From NCBI RefSeq assembly GCF_020520425.1, contig NC_079491.1, positions 21,567,449 to 21,631,448 on the forward strand: a DNA stretch of 64,000 nucleotides, given 5' to 3'. This document shows, piece after piece, positions 9,301-20,021 of this stretch. This DNA is from Spinacia oleracea. Lineage: Eukaryota; Streptophyta; Magnoliopsida; Caryophyllales; Amaranthaceae. Under the pieces are notes generated by a model. It was not told where the DNA came from. It made no database searches and was given only the letters and a program-made list of their open reading frames with translations. Position numbers and translations under genes: made by a program. Positions within the stretch are counted from its first letter, which is position 1. Each line of letters opens with the position of its first letter.

Positions 9301-11580
9301 CCTAAAAGACATTATCTAGAGCAACAACCATATGTTCTCAGATTTGTGGTAGAATCCATACCTTTTGTTTCTATGAGTCGCTCATAAAGAAACATATATC
9401 TATACTTGAGTTTGTTTGATGTAAACACTAACTCCCACTGGGTTTGACAACCCTAGATATATATGTACTGAAAAGATGTACTGAACCGAAGTTCAATCCT
9501 TATGACATCTTATCTTTAGCTTTGACAACTTTGTTTAGTGTGAAAGTCACTTGAGAGTATCATTTAGAAACTATATAGGAAAATAGTCGTGATTATCGTC
9601 AATCGAAATAGATTCCGATTTCTCCATTTGGACATACCATATTCTTATGGAGCTTCGATTGTTATAATGCCATATAAACAATCTAGATAATCTTTCTTGG
9701 CTCATGAAAACATCACCTTGACCCAACCTAGATGTTCCAAAATTCTTGCCAAGTTGATTTTATACCCTTTTGTGAATTGCATTGAAGCATTTCACACATT
9801 TCACTTTGAGTAAATATAGCCATATTTTCTCAAATTCTTGTGAAATAGGTAGGTCATAAAATCCATCTTTGGCCCATGAACTTCATTGTCTAGAAACTTC
9901 TAAAAATAGTCCATTTGTATGTCATGTTCAACAAGCAAGACCCACGTGTCTTTAATTAACCAACTTTCAGAAATCCATGCCATGGAATCATAGAATGTTG
10001 ACTTGTTGATATGGTCGTATGACATTGCCAAAGATATGTGGAACACAAATCAAAATGTTTGATTTGAACCTTCTGAAGTTTGAGTGTGAAGAGATTCGTT
10101 TGTTTATTAATCAATCATATGACTCCACCCTTTCATTCAAATAAACACTCAATGAATGTTTTTGTTTACTTTGAATGTGAGTCTTTTCGTTGTTCAAACA
10201 GAAATTGATTATGATGATTAATGGAACATAATACCATTAAGTTCCAGCCTTTAGAAGGACTTTAAAACAAACATGATGACCCTACAATTAATGTAGCACA
10301 ACTTTGCTTCATTTCCTACTTGTAGGCCAATAACCAGACTTAGCTCCCGGAATTTGAGTTCTTAACAAGAGTTTAGAACCTCAAGCGGTAATCTAATACC
10401 ATAGGAGTCTATTTGCTAAGTAGTTTCTCTTTAACATAAACTTCAAGGTAGAAATTGAATATTGAATTCATTTCTTTTGTTCCCCTTTCCTATTCTTTCT
10501 AGCACGTTTTCTTATAGTCCTAAAGATTTTACTCTTTGCTTGATCTTCTTACTTTGTTACGCTTACAAAGTCCCTTTCTTTTGTTCACTTTGAATGACAA
10601 CATCCAATGAGTCTAATTCATCATCGAATCAAAAGAAAATTGGTTGTTAACCATTGGTTATACATGAGTCTTTAACTCAATACTTCATTATTTCAAAACT
10701 ACCCAGTATTCTGAATATATGAGGTCCAATTGGTCTACCATTCAAATTCTAGTTTGAAAACAACCATGAAGATCACTATAAGAAAATAGCATTCAAGATA
10801 CGCTCTCACTCTCGTTTCCTTTGAGAATTGCTCTCAAAATAGTTACCAATCGATCGAGGAAATATCGTAGTTCTATTGTCCGAACGCAATAAGGTTGAAG
10901 ATTGACTATTCTACAAAATGAACTAGCCAAGAAAACATTTATCATACTTTAATAACTTGAAATAAAAGCATTCACGCAATCATCAAAGCTATTAAACATT
11001 TCATTCATGCAAAAAATAAAACATGGTCCAAAATGAATGAAACGATTCCAAGACCCCAAAATTACTAAATCCTTAAGCAGCTTTAGCATGTCTTAAGTAG
11101 TTTAAGATCTTAGGTAAGCAAAACCTATTGCTAGTAATCTCCAAATTACTCTTGGTTAATAAATTAATGCCATAATTTATCCCATTGCCACAACATAATG
11201 CCATTGTTGTTTGAGTTGAAACCACAATCAACGTGCTCCTTTAGGACGCCTTACCACCTAAGTCAACTAAAATAGCACCTCGCTTTAGCGTAAACCTACT
11301 ATCTTAGATCCCTAGATTTTTGTAAGTGCTTGATTTGGAAGGCAATTTTTAAACTCAATATTACTTGGACCTAGTTGTTTCTATGTTGGTTCGATTATTT
11401 AGTGAACTTAAAACTAATCGATTCATAGGAAACAACCTGTTCATGCAAAGCATACATATATTCATACATTCACGCATAATATATATATTAAATTGCATAA
11501 ATAATTGGTGATCTAGTATGGCCCAAAACTTCTTGTCTCGAAGCATCCAATCTTCATCACCTCCTTGTTAGCTTGGCATC
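6337..11580 (-). pseudogene. Copia gag-pol, heavily decayed
   Basis: The clearest piece is at 8639-8827 (minus). It reads TYKREARLVVKD and KQLHGIDNVEIFF, a corrupted form of the start of the Ty1/copia reverse transcriptase (usually YKARLVAKG, then GIDYxETF). No RT YVDDM box, integrase or RNase H domain can be read with confidence in the rest. Stops and frameshifts are everywhere. No other gene is seen in this stretch. Confidence 0.5.
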
Positions 11581-12170
11581 GTCTTGAATCTTCGTTCAAA
11601 TACTAACTTAAAGTTCTAAACTTAGAAATACTTGAAAATAATAAATTACATCAAAATTTCCATGGTGCGCAGACCAGATTTAAAACTTTACATTCAAAGA
11701 TAGAACGGTGCGCAGACCGTATTTAACTATCCTAAATTTGGCCATACTAGTCACTTGGAGTACCTGCATTGCATAAAATATATATTCTACGCATTCACCC
11801 ATTCGTATGCTAAAACGAATGGCCCATGTTGATATGCAAGTATTTACGTGAATTAATTAAAATTCATGTTCACATAAACGCGTCCTAAAAGATTAATCAA
11901 TTTCCAAATTATTAATCCTTAGACTTTATTCTAATTAAAATTGAATTTAATTAAAATAATGCGACCTACGAAACAATTAAAATAATTATTTCATTTTAAT
12001 TTCATTTAGTGGCTCCCACTCAAACCAATAATTATTCCGGATAATTAATTATGAAATATTAAATTAAAACTCGCGGCCCGGACCAAGTAAATAAAATATT
12101 AAATTAAATATCCAGTTAGCCCAAATTAATGCAAATACACGAAGCCCAACTAATTAAACGATTTTAAAAA
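11581..12170 (-). other. Copia leader, AT-rich part
   Basis: Non-coding leader between PBS and gag. It includes two copies of GGTGCGCAGACC (near 11669 and 11709) and long A/T-rich stretches. No gene is seen. Confidence 0.4.
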
Positions 12171-12189
12171 AAGAGTTCAATCAAACGGC

Positions 12190-12560
12190 CTAGGCTTGCG
12201 CCCAGCCCGTCGTGCGAGAGGCCCAAGAGCACACGAGCATTGCCCGCGTGCCCAGCCCATCGCATCGCATAGCATCGCTCGCCCATCGCTCGCGCACACC
12301 ATGCCTCGCCCACACGCGTCGTGCGCCATGCCTTGCGCATGCGCATCGCGTACCCGCAGCATAGCTGCCCTGCGTTGCGTGTGTGTTGTGCTTCGTGGTG
12401 CTCGACTTCGCAAGCTTCGTGATTGCTTCGTCGCAGCCCCCCGCAGGCATCGCCTGCCCCTGCCTTGCCTAGCGCGCACGAGGCACGCAGCTCGTGCTGC
12501 TGCCCGTGTCGCATGGCACGGCTCGCATAACGGCCTCGTATGGCTCGACGAGCCATACTT
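12190..12560. other. GC-rich low-complexity island in the copia leader
   Basis: This block is strongly GC-rich inside very AT-rich DNA. It is built from degenerate GCAT, CGCA and GCCC words (for example GCCATGCCTTGCGCATGCGC). Open frames exist on both strands because AT-rich stop codons are missing, and they resemble no protein. It may be a structured leader element. Confidence 0.6.
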
Positions 12561-13453
12561 CCATCATGCCCATGTTTGTGTTTTTGGTTCGTGAAACGGA
12601 CCAACCTAATTAAAATTAAATTTAATTCACGAACTTGCATTAATTTTATTTTTCAAAAAAGTTACGATTTAATTTTCGAAAAACAACGGTTTTTAATGAT
12701 TTAATAAACTTTAACGACAATCCAATTTCGTAAAATTAATAAATCAAAGGCTAACAATATTCAAACTTTTAAGAACGATCGAATCAACTTTAAAATTTGA
12801 ACCTTTAATTAATAAAATCCGAAATTTTTACATCGTTCATAAACAATTAAATTTCAGATTATTAATAAATTGGTTTAAGTGCGATTAAAATTAAAACCAT
12901 TCAAAATTTTAATCCAATAATTTTTAAAATTAGCCACTGACCCATGAAATTATACCCCCTTTCCCAATTAACCGAATTATTAATCCATAATTAATTAAAA
13001 ATCAATTAGGGTTGTAAATTTTACGAATCGGGGAAAGGCAAAATTAGGGTTTATACTTATCGGAAAAATCTGAAATTTTTACCATAGATCAAGCATGTAC
13101 CCAGAAACATTTTGTCAATATTTCAAGCAATTCCGAGTAGTTTAGGTCGACCTTTTAATAGAATTACTGTCCGACACTTTTAATTTTTAATAAAAAATTA
13201 ACAAAAACGCCCAAAAACTGATGCTTTGAGGCCTGTTTTCGCAATTCTTTCCCATGAGTTGATCTTAGAAAATAGTTTTCCATCAAATTAGGGTTTAAAA
13301 AATCGAAAATCCGAATATTTTTTATTTTAAAAAGGCTAATTTCGCAATTAATCCATTAATTCGAAAAAATTCCGAAAATCAACAAAAATTCCTAAAATTT
13401 CGACAGATGCAAAAACAATAATAATCATGCTAATTCATGCTTTGAATACATAA
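12561..13453 (-). other. Copia leader near the PBS
   Basis: AT-rich sequence with many AATTAAA and GAAATTTT words and no readable gene. It runs up to the primer binding site. Confidence 0.4.
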
Positions 13454-13467
13454 GGCTCATGATACCA
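13454..13467 (-). promoter_or_regulatory. Copia primer binding site (initiator Met tRNA type)
   Basis: The minus strand reads TGGTATCATGAGCC one base after an LTR-like end (CCCCTACA). This matches the usual TGGTATCAGAGC-type site complementary to the 3' end of initiator methionine tRNA. Confidence 0.75.
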
Positions 13468-13468
13468 C

Positions 13469-13497
13469 TGTAGGGGAATACTATGACGTGATTTCCT
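13469..13497 (-). repeat. Copia 5' LTR remnant
   Basis: About 29 bp ending CCCCTACA on the minus strand, directly before the PBS. At about 13498 the sequence switches to Tekay-like RNase H coding sequence, so the rest of this LTR is missing or displaced. Confidence 0.6.
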
Positions 13498-15246
13498 ACT
13501 AAAGGCATCTGCAACTGCATTGACTTTCCCTTCATGATATTGGATGTCTAGATCATGGTCCTTGATCAGTTCTAACCACTTTCTTTGACGCATATTCAAA
13601 TCCTTCGGTGTGAAAATGTACTTCAAACTCTTATGATGCGTGAATATCTTACATTTCACACCATACAGATAGTGTCTCCATATCTTCAATGCAAACACTA
13701 TGACTGTTAATTCTAAGTCATGGGTAGAGTAATTAGCTTCATACGATTTCAGTTATTTTGATGCATATGCAATTACCTTCCGGTTCTGCATCAATACACA
13801 CCCTAAACCATTCTTTGACTCATCACTATACAAATCATATGTATCACCTCCATCTGGTAATGTACGTTAACACTGGCGCGGTTGTCAAATGCGTCTGTAG
13901 AGCTTGGAATGCTTCCTCACACTGTTTATTCCACTCAAACCTAGCTTCCCTTTTCATCAAAGTAGTCATTGGGTTGGCTATCCTAGAGAAATCTTGCACA
14001 AATTAAGCGTCTATAATATCCATCTAAACTAAGAAAACTTCGAATGTCAGTGACACTCTTAGGTGTAGGCCATTCACTAACAGCTTTAATCTTTGCAGGA
14101 TCCACTGCAACTCCTTATTTAGACACAAAATGTCCCAAAAATGCAACCTTCTCCAACCAAAACTCACACTTTGAGAATTTGGCATGCAATTGGTTGTCTC
14201 TAAGAGTATTCAACACAAACCTTAAGTGTTCAACATGATCTTCTTCGCTCTTCGAATACACTAAGATATCATCTATGAAAACCACTACAAACTTGTCCAA
14301 AAATCCTTGGAATACACAATTCTTAAAGTCCATAAACATTGCAGGTGCATTGGTCAATCCAAAAGGCATAAATGTGAACTCATAATGATCGTATCTTGTC
14401 CTAAATGCAGTATTAGATATATTGTTATCCGCGATTCTCAATTGATGATAACTCGAACTCAAATTGATCTTCGAGAAGATTCCTGCTGCTTTTAATTGGT
14501 CAAACAGGCCGTCTATCATAGGCAAAGGATACTTGTTCTTGGTTGTGACTTTTTTGAGTTCCCTGTAGTCCATACAAAGTCTCATGCTTTCGTCCTTATT
14601 CTTCACAAACATAACTGGTGCTCCCTATGGTGATGCACTTGGTCTGATATGACGCGTCTCCAACAAATCCTCCAATTGACCCTTCAGCTCACCCATTTCT
14701 GTTGGAGCCATCCGATATGGAGCTTTCAAAATAGGTGTGGTTCCAGGTACTAAGTCTATAGTAAAGTCAATAGGTCGATTGGGAGGCATTCCCGAGATCT
14801 CTTCCGGAAACACATATAAAACCTCGTTTACCATTGTAATATCCTCAGGTTTATCCTTAAGTTCACTATCAAGGTCTCTTACATTGCATAGAATACTAGT
14901 TTCCTTTATTGACTAGCTTCACGAGTTCCATTGCCGTGATGATTCCTACACTTCCAGGTTTACCAAAACGACGATAGGATACTACTTTACCTAAGCTAGA
15001 TCTAAAATGAACCTTCTGCTTCTCGCAGTCAATCTTGGCTTTGAACATGGCCAACCAATCCATACCTAAGATTACATCCAACTCCCCTAATTCTAACTCA
15101 ATCAGGTTAGATAGAAAAATTGTTCTAGCTATGGTTAAAGGCACATTCCTATGAATCTTGGTTCATTCCACTATGCTACCAGTTGGTATAACTTTGGGTA
15201 CCTGACAAGCGATTTCCGCGTCGTTGACGAACACCACTCGATCAAA
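13498..15246 (-). pseudogene. Ty3/gypsy Tekay-like pol fragment (PR-RT-RNH)
   Basis: The minus-strand order is protease (14896-15144, ELDVILGMDWL), RT start (14625-14834, [11 protein letters not shown] and [11 protein letters not shown]), RT core (14115-14612, [21 protein letters not shown], catalytic FIDDILVYS), a decayed RT/RNase H link (13700-14110), and RNase H end (13498-13698, [23 protein letters not shown]). The motifs fit the Tekay/Del chromovirus lineage. Stops and frameshifts break it into at least four frames. Integrase, chromodomain and LTRs are absent. The left edge is a sharp junction with the copia LTR remnant inside the ADAFSRK coding sequence, so this is a truncated relic. 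Confidence 0.8.
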
Positions 15247-15887
15247 CAAAATTTATAAAATCCTAAACGAACCAACTATATTGACTATAGTGTCAAGCTA
15301 GGGATCTTCCCAAGAGAATGGATGTTTGAATTTTCAAACTAATCGTATTCACAAGCTATCTCAAGCGGAAATTTATATATGTATGTATAAATCTATTGAA
15401 AGCGGAAAGTATGAAATATGAACAAGTAGAGAAACTCTAGAGATTTTAGGAATTGGCAATGGAATTTGAAATTGGAGTTCCAAAGATCCCAATGCTCATG
15501 ACATGAAATGACTAATGAATGAATGCAATGACAAATTTGGGGATTCAACAAGCACTACTCAACTAATCCTAATCTATCTCTCGCTACAATCAAGACTCGA
15601 AGAGGATATTATGAACGAACGATCAAGCCAAAGTAATGCAAGCAACGAACCACGCTCTCGCACCAATTCGAAGCCAAACACTCCAACGTTCTAGCAATTT
15701 AGGTTAGTTAATCCTAAACCAACTAGACATGGAATCAAACATCAATTAATCAATTTAATCACAAAATCAATCCCAAAATAATCTCCAAGATCCCAATTCT
15801 ACATCCAAAGCTTCAACCCTAATATCTAGATTATTACTATTCAAATAGCATGATTAAAACTAAGATTAAACTAAAACGAATCCTAAT
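15247..15887. other. Unassigned LTR-like sequence
   Basis: No gene is seen. The text around 15300-15330 (TAGGGATCTTCCCAAG) resembles LTR ends of Athila-type elements, so this may be a relic LTR into which Tat-A inserted. It cannot be paired with another copy in the window. Confidence 0.35.
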
Positions 15888-16277
15888 TATTAGGGTGGAA
15901 AATACCCTCTTGGTGACGTGGACAGACGTGGAAAGCATTGTATACGTGGCTGCCAGCAAGACATGTGGTGGACCCGTTCTAACTTACTCTCAACGGTTGG
16001 GATCAAGACAACCGTTACAAGCCATTGATGGAGCAGACCTTCATTACGTCTTTATTGTTCAATTATGTGCAATTAAGCATGAACATTACACTCTTATTGT
16101 AAAGGCCTATAAAATGGCTTAACTTTGTCAGTCTACATATACGAATTCTAAGCAATAAAAATAATATCATTCCATGCTATTACAACTTGCTCTCGTCACT
16201 CTCAATTATCTAGCTCGATCGATTGTTAGCACCATCATCAAGGCAAGTTCGTCTCTAAGTAGAATTTGCCCAAAACA
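15888..16277 (+). repeat. Tat-A 5' LTR
   Basis: 390 bp, aligned with the LTR at 42240-42634. It starts TATTAGGG where the other has TGTTAGGG, so its terminal TG has mutated, and it ends AAAACA. It contains a TATA box CCTATAAAATGG (16106-16117) and a downstream AATAAA (about 16156). Confidence 0.85.
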
Positions 16278-16280
16278 ATT

Positions 16281-16298
16281 TGGCGCCCACCGTGGGGC
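16281..16298 (+). promoter_or_regulatory. Tat primer binding site
   Basis: TGGCGCCCACCGTGGGGC three bases after the LTR end. This form is typical of plant Tat-lineage elements. Confidence 0.85.
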
Positions 16299-16338
16299 TG
16301 ACAATCAAAAACAGCTTGATAATACCATTCCAATCACC

Positions 16339-17253
16339 ATGACCGGAAATGCTAGCTCATCCGACGATATCACTCGTCGCTTCAAAGCCATGGAGCAACG
16401 CATCAACATCCTCCAAAAGGAAAATGAAGTGTTGCACTCCCAAGTCAGGTCCACCGCCTCCATCGCTACCGGATCCAAGTTCTAGTACCGGCGAGACACC
16501 TCCGAGCTAAACCGTCGCTTGGATCTTGACGCCACTCCAGATCATCCCCTCCATATACCCTTTGGCGAGCCTGGGGGTCCAGCTCTCGAGCAGATCCGCG
16601 AGTTCGACCCGCTACCAAATCAGCCTCGCTCTAATTCGAGTTGGCTTCCCCCGCCTCCAACTCGACCATATTCTGCAGGTACATCAGCGACCGTCGTCGC
16701 CACGACAGCTGCCCGGGTCGCCCCATCTCAGGTCGGCATGACGACATCCACCGTGGTGTCGGCTCCCGCCTCTGCTCCGGCATCTCGTCCGTTACCACCC
16801 CCAATGGTAACCATGTCGATGCCCCTGCCCGTTACAATCCCAGCACAAGGATCAGCGTCGGTGGCTCAAATGCCATGGGAACAACTCTTCTCTCAGCAAG
16901 TCGTCCAGCCTGTCGTTAACCTAGTCACTTCGGCGCCAGGAGCACCCCCCAGTTGATGGCGGTCCCCTTAACTAGTCAGGCGCCGCAAGCAGCGCTCCCA
17001 AATGCCCTAATGCGTCCGGACTCTTCTCGAAACTATTCTCCATACACTCCTCTTAACAGGTCAGTCGTTCTAGTTAGTCACGGTTTCGTAACTCCTTTTC
17101 CTTATGTTGCAGGGACCCACGCTACCCAAGGAACGCCACCTTACATGCAACAAGTGGTACCGCAGTTCACCCCTCACCAACCTCACTGTGTATACCCACA
17201 AAACACCTATTATCAACATCTCCAAGCTAGCCTCCCCGAAACATTCAGCCCCC
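16339..17253 (+). pseudogene. Tat-A gag, N-terminal part
   Basis: Starts at the ATG at 16339 after the PBS, with a short coiled-coil-like segment (MEQRINILQKENEVL) followed by a long Pro/Ser/Ala-rich linker. It has an in-frame TAG at 16483-16485 and a frameshift near 16950. It is cut at 17253 by the Athila-type element and continues at 31539. The gag core domain lies in the second part. Confidence 0.7.
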
Positions 17254-18594
17254 TGGTACACTAATATTTTATATAGTTTTTACCCCCGTCCCGTATGCAC
17301 TTTTCATCTCATTTGAGCTCTTCGGAGCCTATTTTAGTGCTAATGTGTGTTGTGTAGTGTCTGTTAGTTGCAGGGATGTTTTTGATGATAATTGATCTTT
17401 GGGGGCATGTTCCTTTCACTCTTGGATGACTACACGGATCCCGAGGCATTGCGGGATGATCTAGCCAGCTTCAAAGGGGCAACGAGCGTCAAACTTGGCC
17501 CAAAGGAGTTGGGCATGGGCCTCAAGTTCAAACTAAAGGCAAATGCGTCAAATTCAGTTCAAAACCTGTGGCCCCGGTTTTCGGAAACCGGCAGGTTTTG
17601 AGAATTAAAGGAAATCTCTCGTAGGTGCGAAACCGGCAGGTTTGGAGAAACCTGTGGCCCCGGTTTTCGCTAACTGATGGCTTTGATGTGCCTGACTGGG
17701 CCGAAAACCGGCCAATTTCTGGAAAACGGGGTGCCCGGTTTTCGGTCCCAGTTCGTTTTCTTTTGCTTAGTTTGCACTATATATATGTAATTAAGGTTTT
17801 AGGAGACCTCCTTCTCCGAACTTCGTATTATTAGGATTATTTAGCTTAAAACTTCAACTTTTATTCTCCAAGCACTCAACTTTTAATTAATTAAAGATTC
17901 AAACTTTCAGTTAATCGTTCGTTCTTCGTTTTAGGTATTATTTTATTCCTTATTTTATTATTCAATTTTAATCATGTTTTTATTTAATATGTTTATTTGG
18001 TTGAATTTAAATATGTGTGAGTAGTTGATTTTCTAGGGTTTTGGAAATCCATGAACGAATGTGAAGGGATGATTTGTTGTTGTTGATTGTTGGTTTAGCT
18101 GTTAATTCCTATTGATTGTTTTCATTTACTATGCGATTAGATTTGCGCAGGTTTAATTGTATTAGTCTAGCAATATCAGGTTAAGATTCGAGAGATGCAA
18201 TTTGATATTTAGGCTTGTTTCAATAGGTAGAATTGGGATTAATATGTAGCGAGAGCCCGTTAATTCTAAGTCTATGATTAGTATCGATTCGAGAGAGCAT
18301 GCTAGTCTAATTAATTGTTTCATTGATTATTATCGATTGTTGTCATCCTGGAATGTTGTTCATCGGTGAACCTATGCCCTAGACCTTTTAATATCTGATT
18401 ATATCCTATTTTATTACCGTCCTAGTTTTATTATACAAATCAACCTATATCCTTGTTTCCCAATAGTCTAGAATTGCCGATTAATAGTAGAAAGAACATT
18501 GTTTCCCTGTGGATACGATCCCTGCTTCCCTTGCTATATTTTTAGTTGGTTAACGTTAGGTTTATCTTTGATAGGAGTGCGATTTGGCCTGTCA
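17254..18594 (+). repeat. Athila 5' LTR
   Basis: Starts TGGTACACTAATATT (the 3' copy has TGATACACTCATATT) and ends CCTGTCA. TATATATA at 17778-17786 is the likely TATA box. Between about 17568 and 17755 lies a cluster of CCGGTTTTCG and AAACCGGCAGG motifs. Confidence 0.92.
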
Positions 18595-18596
18595 AA

Positions 18597-18614
18597 TTTT
18601 GGCGTCGTTGCCCC
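18597..18614 (+). promoter_or_regulatory. Athila primer binding site
   Basis: TTTTGGCGTCGTTGCCCC, a variant of the TTTGGCGCCGTTGCCGGGG site of Athila elements. It lies two bases after the LTR end and immediately before an inverted copy of the same site (18621-18633). Confidence 0.8.
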
Positions 18615-18633
18615 TTTGACAGGCGCCAAAATT

Positions 18634-20021
18634 TGACAGGCTAAAGTCGTATCACCTAATCAAAGATAAACCTAAGTCCACTAACAAGATAGTGAGGGAA
18701 GTAGGGATCGAATCCACAGGGAAACATGCATTCTTCCTATTATTAAATATAAGGTCTAGACTATTGGGAAACAAGAATATGGGTTGATTTGTATATTAAA
18801 ACTATGACGATAATAAAACAAGGATAAATCAGATATTAAAAGGTCTAGGGCATAGGTTCACCGATGAACAAAATTCCAGGATGATAAACAATCAATGATA
18901 ATTAATGAAACAGTTAATTAGACTAGCATGCTCTCTCGAATTGATACTAATCATAAACTTAGAATTAACGGGCTCTCGCTACGTATTAATCCCAATTCTA
19001 CCTATTGAAACAAGCCTAAATATCAAATTGCATCTCTCGAATCTTAACCTGATATTGCTAGACTAATACAATTAAACCTGCGTAAATCTAATCGCATAGT
19101 AAATGAAAACAATCAATAGGAATTAACCACAATACCAACCATCAACAACATTCAATCATCCCTTCATATTAATTCATGGATTCCCAAAACCCTAGAATAC
19201 AAACTACTCACACATATTTAATTTTAATTTAAACAAAGCAAACATGATTAATGAAAACATAATTAAAATTGAACAACGAAGGAAAGAAATAAGAAATACC
19301 AAATTGAAGAACAAATGATGAAATTTAAAGCTTGAATCTTGAATTGAATAATAAAAGTAATTAACAAAAGTTTAGAGAGAGAATAAAAACTAAGAAATAA
19401 ACTAAGGTACTAGAAAATAAGATGCTCCAAATAATATGTTTAAGGGCTATATTTATAGTCTTGCCCAAAAGTAGAAGAAAAAATCGGAAACAAAGCTAAA
19501 ATCCGCGCCTAGGGGTTTTCGTCGCCCGATCGGGCAAGGGGCCGCCCGATCGGGCAATGGGCCGCCCGATCGGGCGATCTGCTCGTCAAATTGCACGATC
19601 CCGTATCTTAAAAACACCATATCTCCTTCGTTATAAGCCGGAATTAGGAAAGTGACCACTCGTTGGAAAGCTCTTGAAGTCTAGAATCCAACCCAATTTG
19701 AATCGATGCATTTGGAGTTGTATAACTTGAGTTATGATCAAAAGAGTGGACGAGATTCAGTTTTCTACTTCTTTCACTATTCGCTTTGCTTGAAAATTCT
19801 TCCAACTCAATGTTTGCGCTCTCGAAAGTGTATAATCTCTTGTACTGATTCAAATAAGTAGGAAATGCACAAAAATATGCTAATTCCTACAATGATGAAC
19901 CTGAAACTACAAACACACTACAAGGAGCACATTAGTACTAAAAATCGCTCCGAAGAGCTCATTTGAGATCAAAAAGTACTAAGGGACGGGGGTAAAAACT
20001 CTATATAAAACGCATATATCA
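18634..20021 (-). repeat. LTR of the inverted Athila-like insert
   Basis: On the minus strand it starts TGATATATGCG and ends CCTGTCA, like the surrounding Athila LTRs. It aligns with them over the segments containing CCCTAGACCTTTTAATATC and TTGTTTCCCAATAGTCTAG. A 20-bp tandem repeat with a GCCCGATCGGGC core sits at 19522-19578. Confidence 0.85.
19522..19578. repeat. 20-bp tandem repeat with 12-bp palindromic core
   Basis: GCCCGATCGGGC, a perfect palindrome, occurs at 19524, 19544 and 19564, exactly 20 bp apart. It lies in the LTR at the place where the plus-strand Athila LTRs carry CCGG-type palindromes. Confidence 0.92.

Larger units (their letters stand above)
6050..13497 (-). mobile_element. 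Degraded Ty1/copia LTR retrotransposon
   Basis: On the minus strand the order is: 5' LTR remnant (13469-13497), initiator-Met PBS (13454-13467), long leader, decayed gag-pol, PPT (about 6322-6336) and 3' LTR remnant (6050-6321). Only scraps of pol are readable, such as the RT start near 8639-8827. The 3' LTR is cut by CACTA-1 and the 5' LTR is cut at the junction with the Tekay-like fragment. Confidence 0.75.

Noticed and set aside
12164..12640. A 158-codon Ala/Arg/His-rich frame and its opposite-strand partners
   Set aside because: Low-complexity GC island in the copia leader. The frames overlap on both strands and resemble no protein family I know.
13498..15246. The minus-strand Tekay-like fragment as part of the young Tekay-like element or of Tat-A
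   Set aside because: It has no LTR, lies outside the Tat-A 5' LTR and has a different lineage signature from Tat. Its edges do not pair with the young element.
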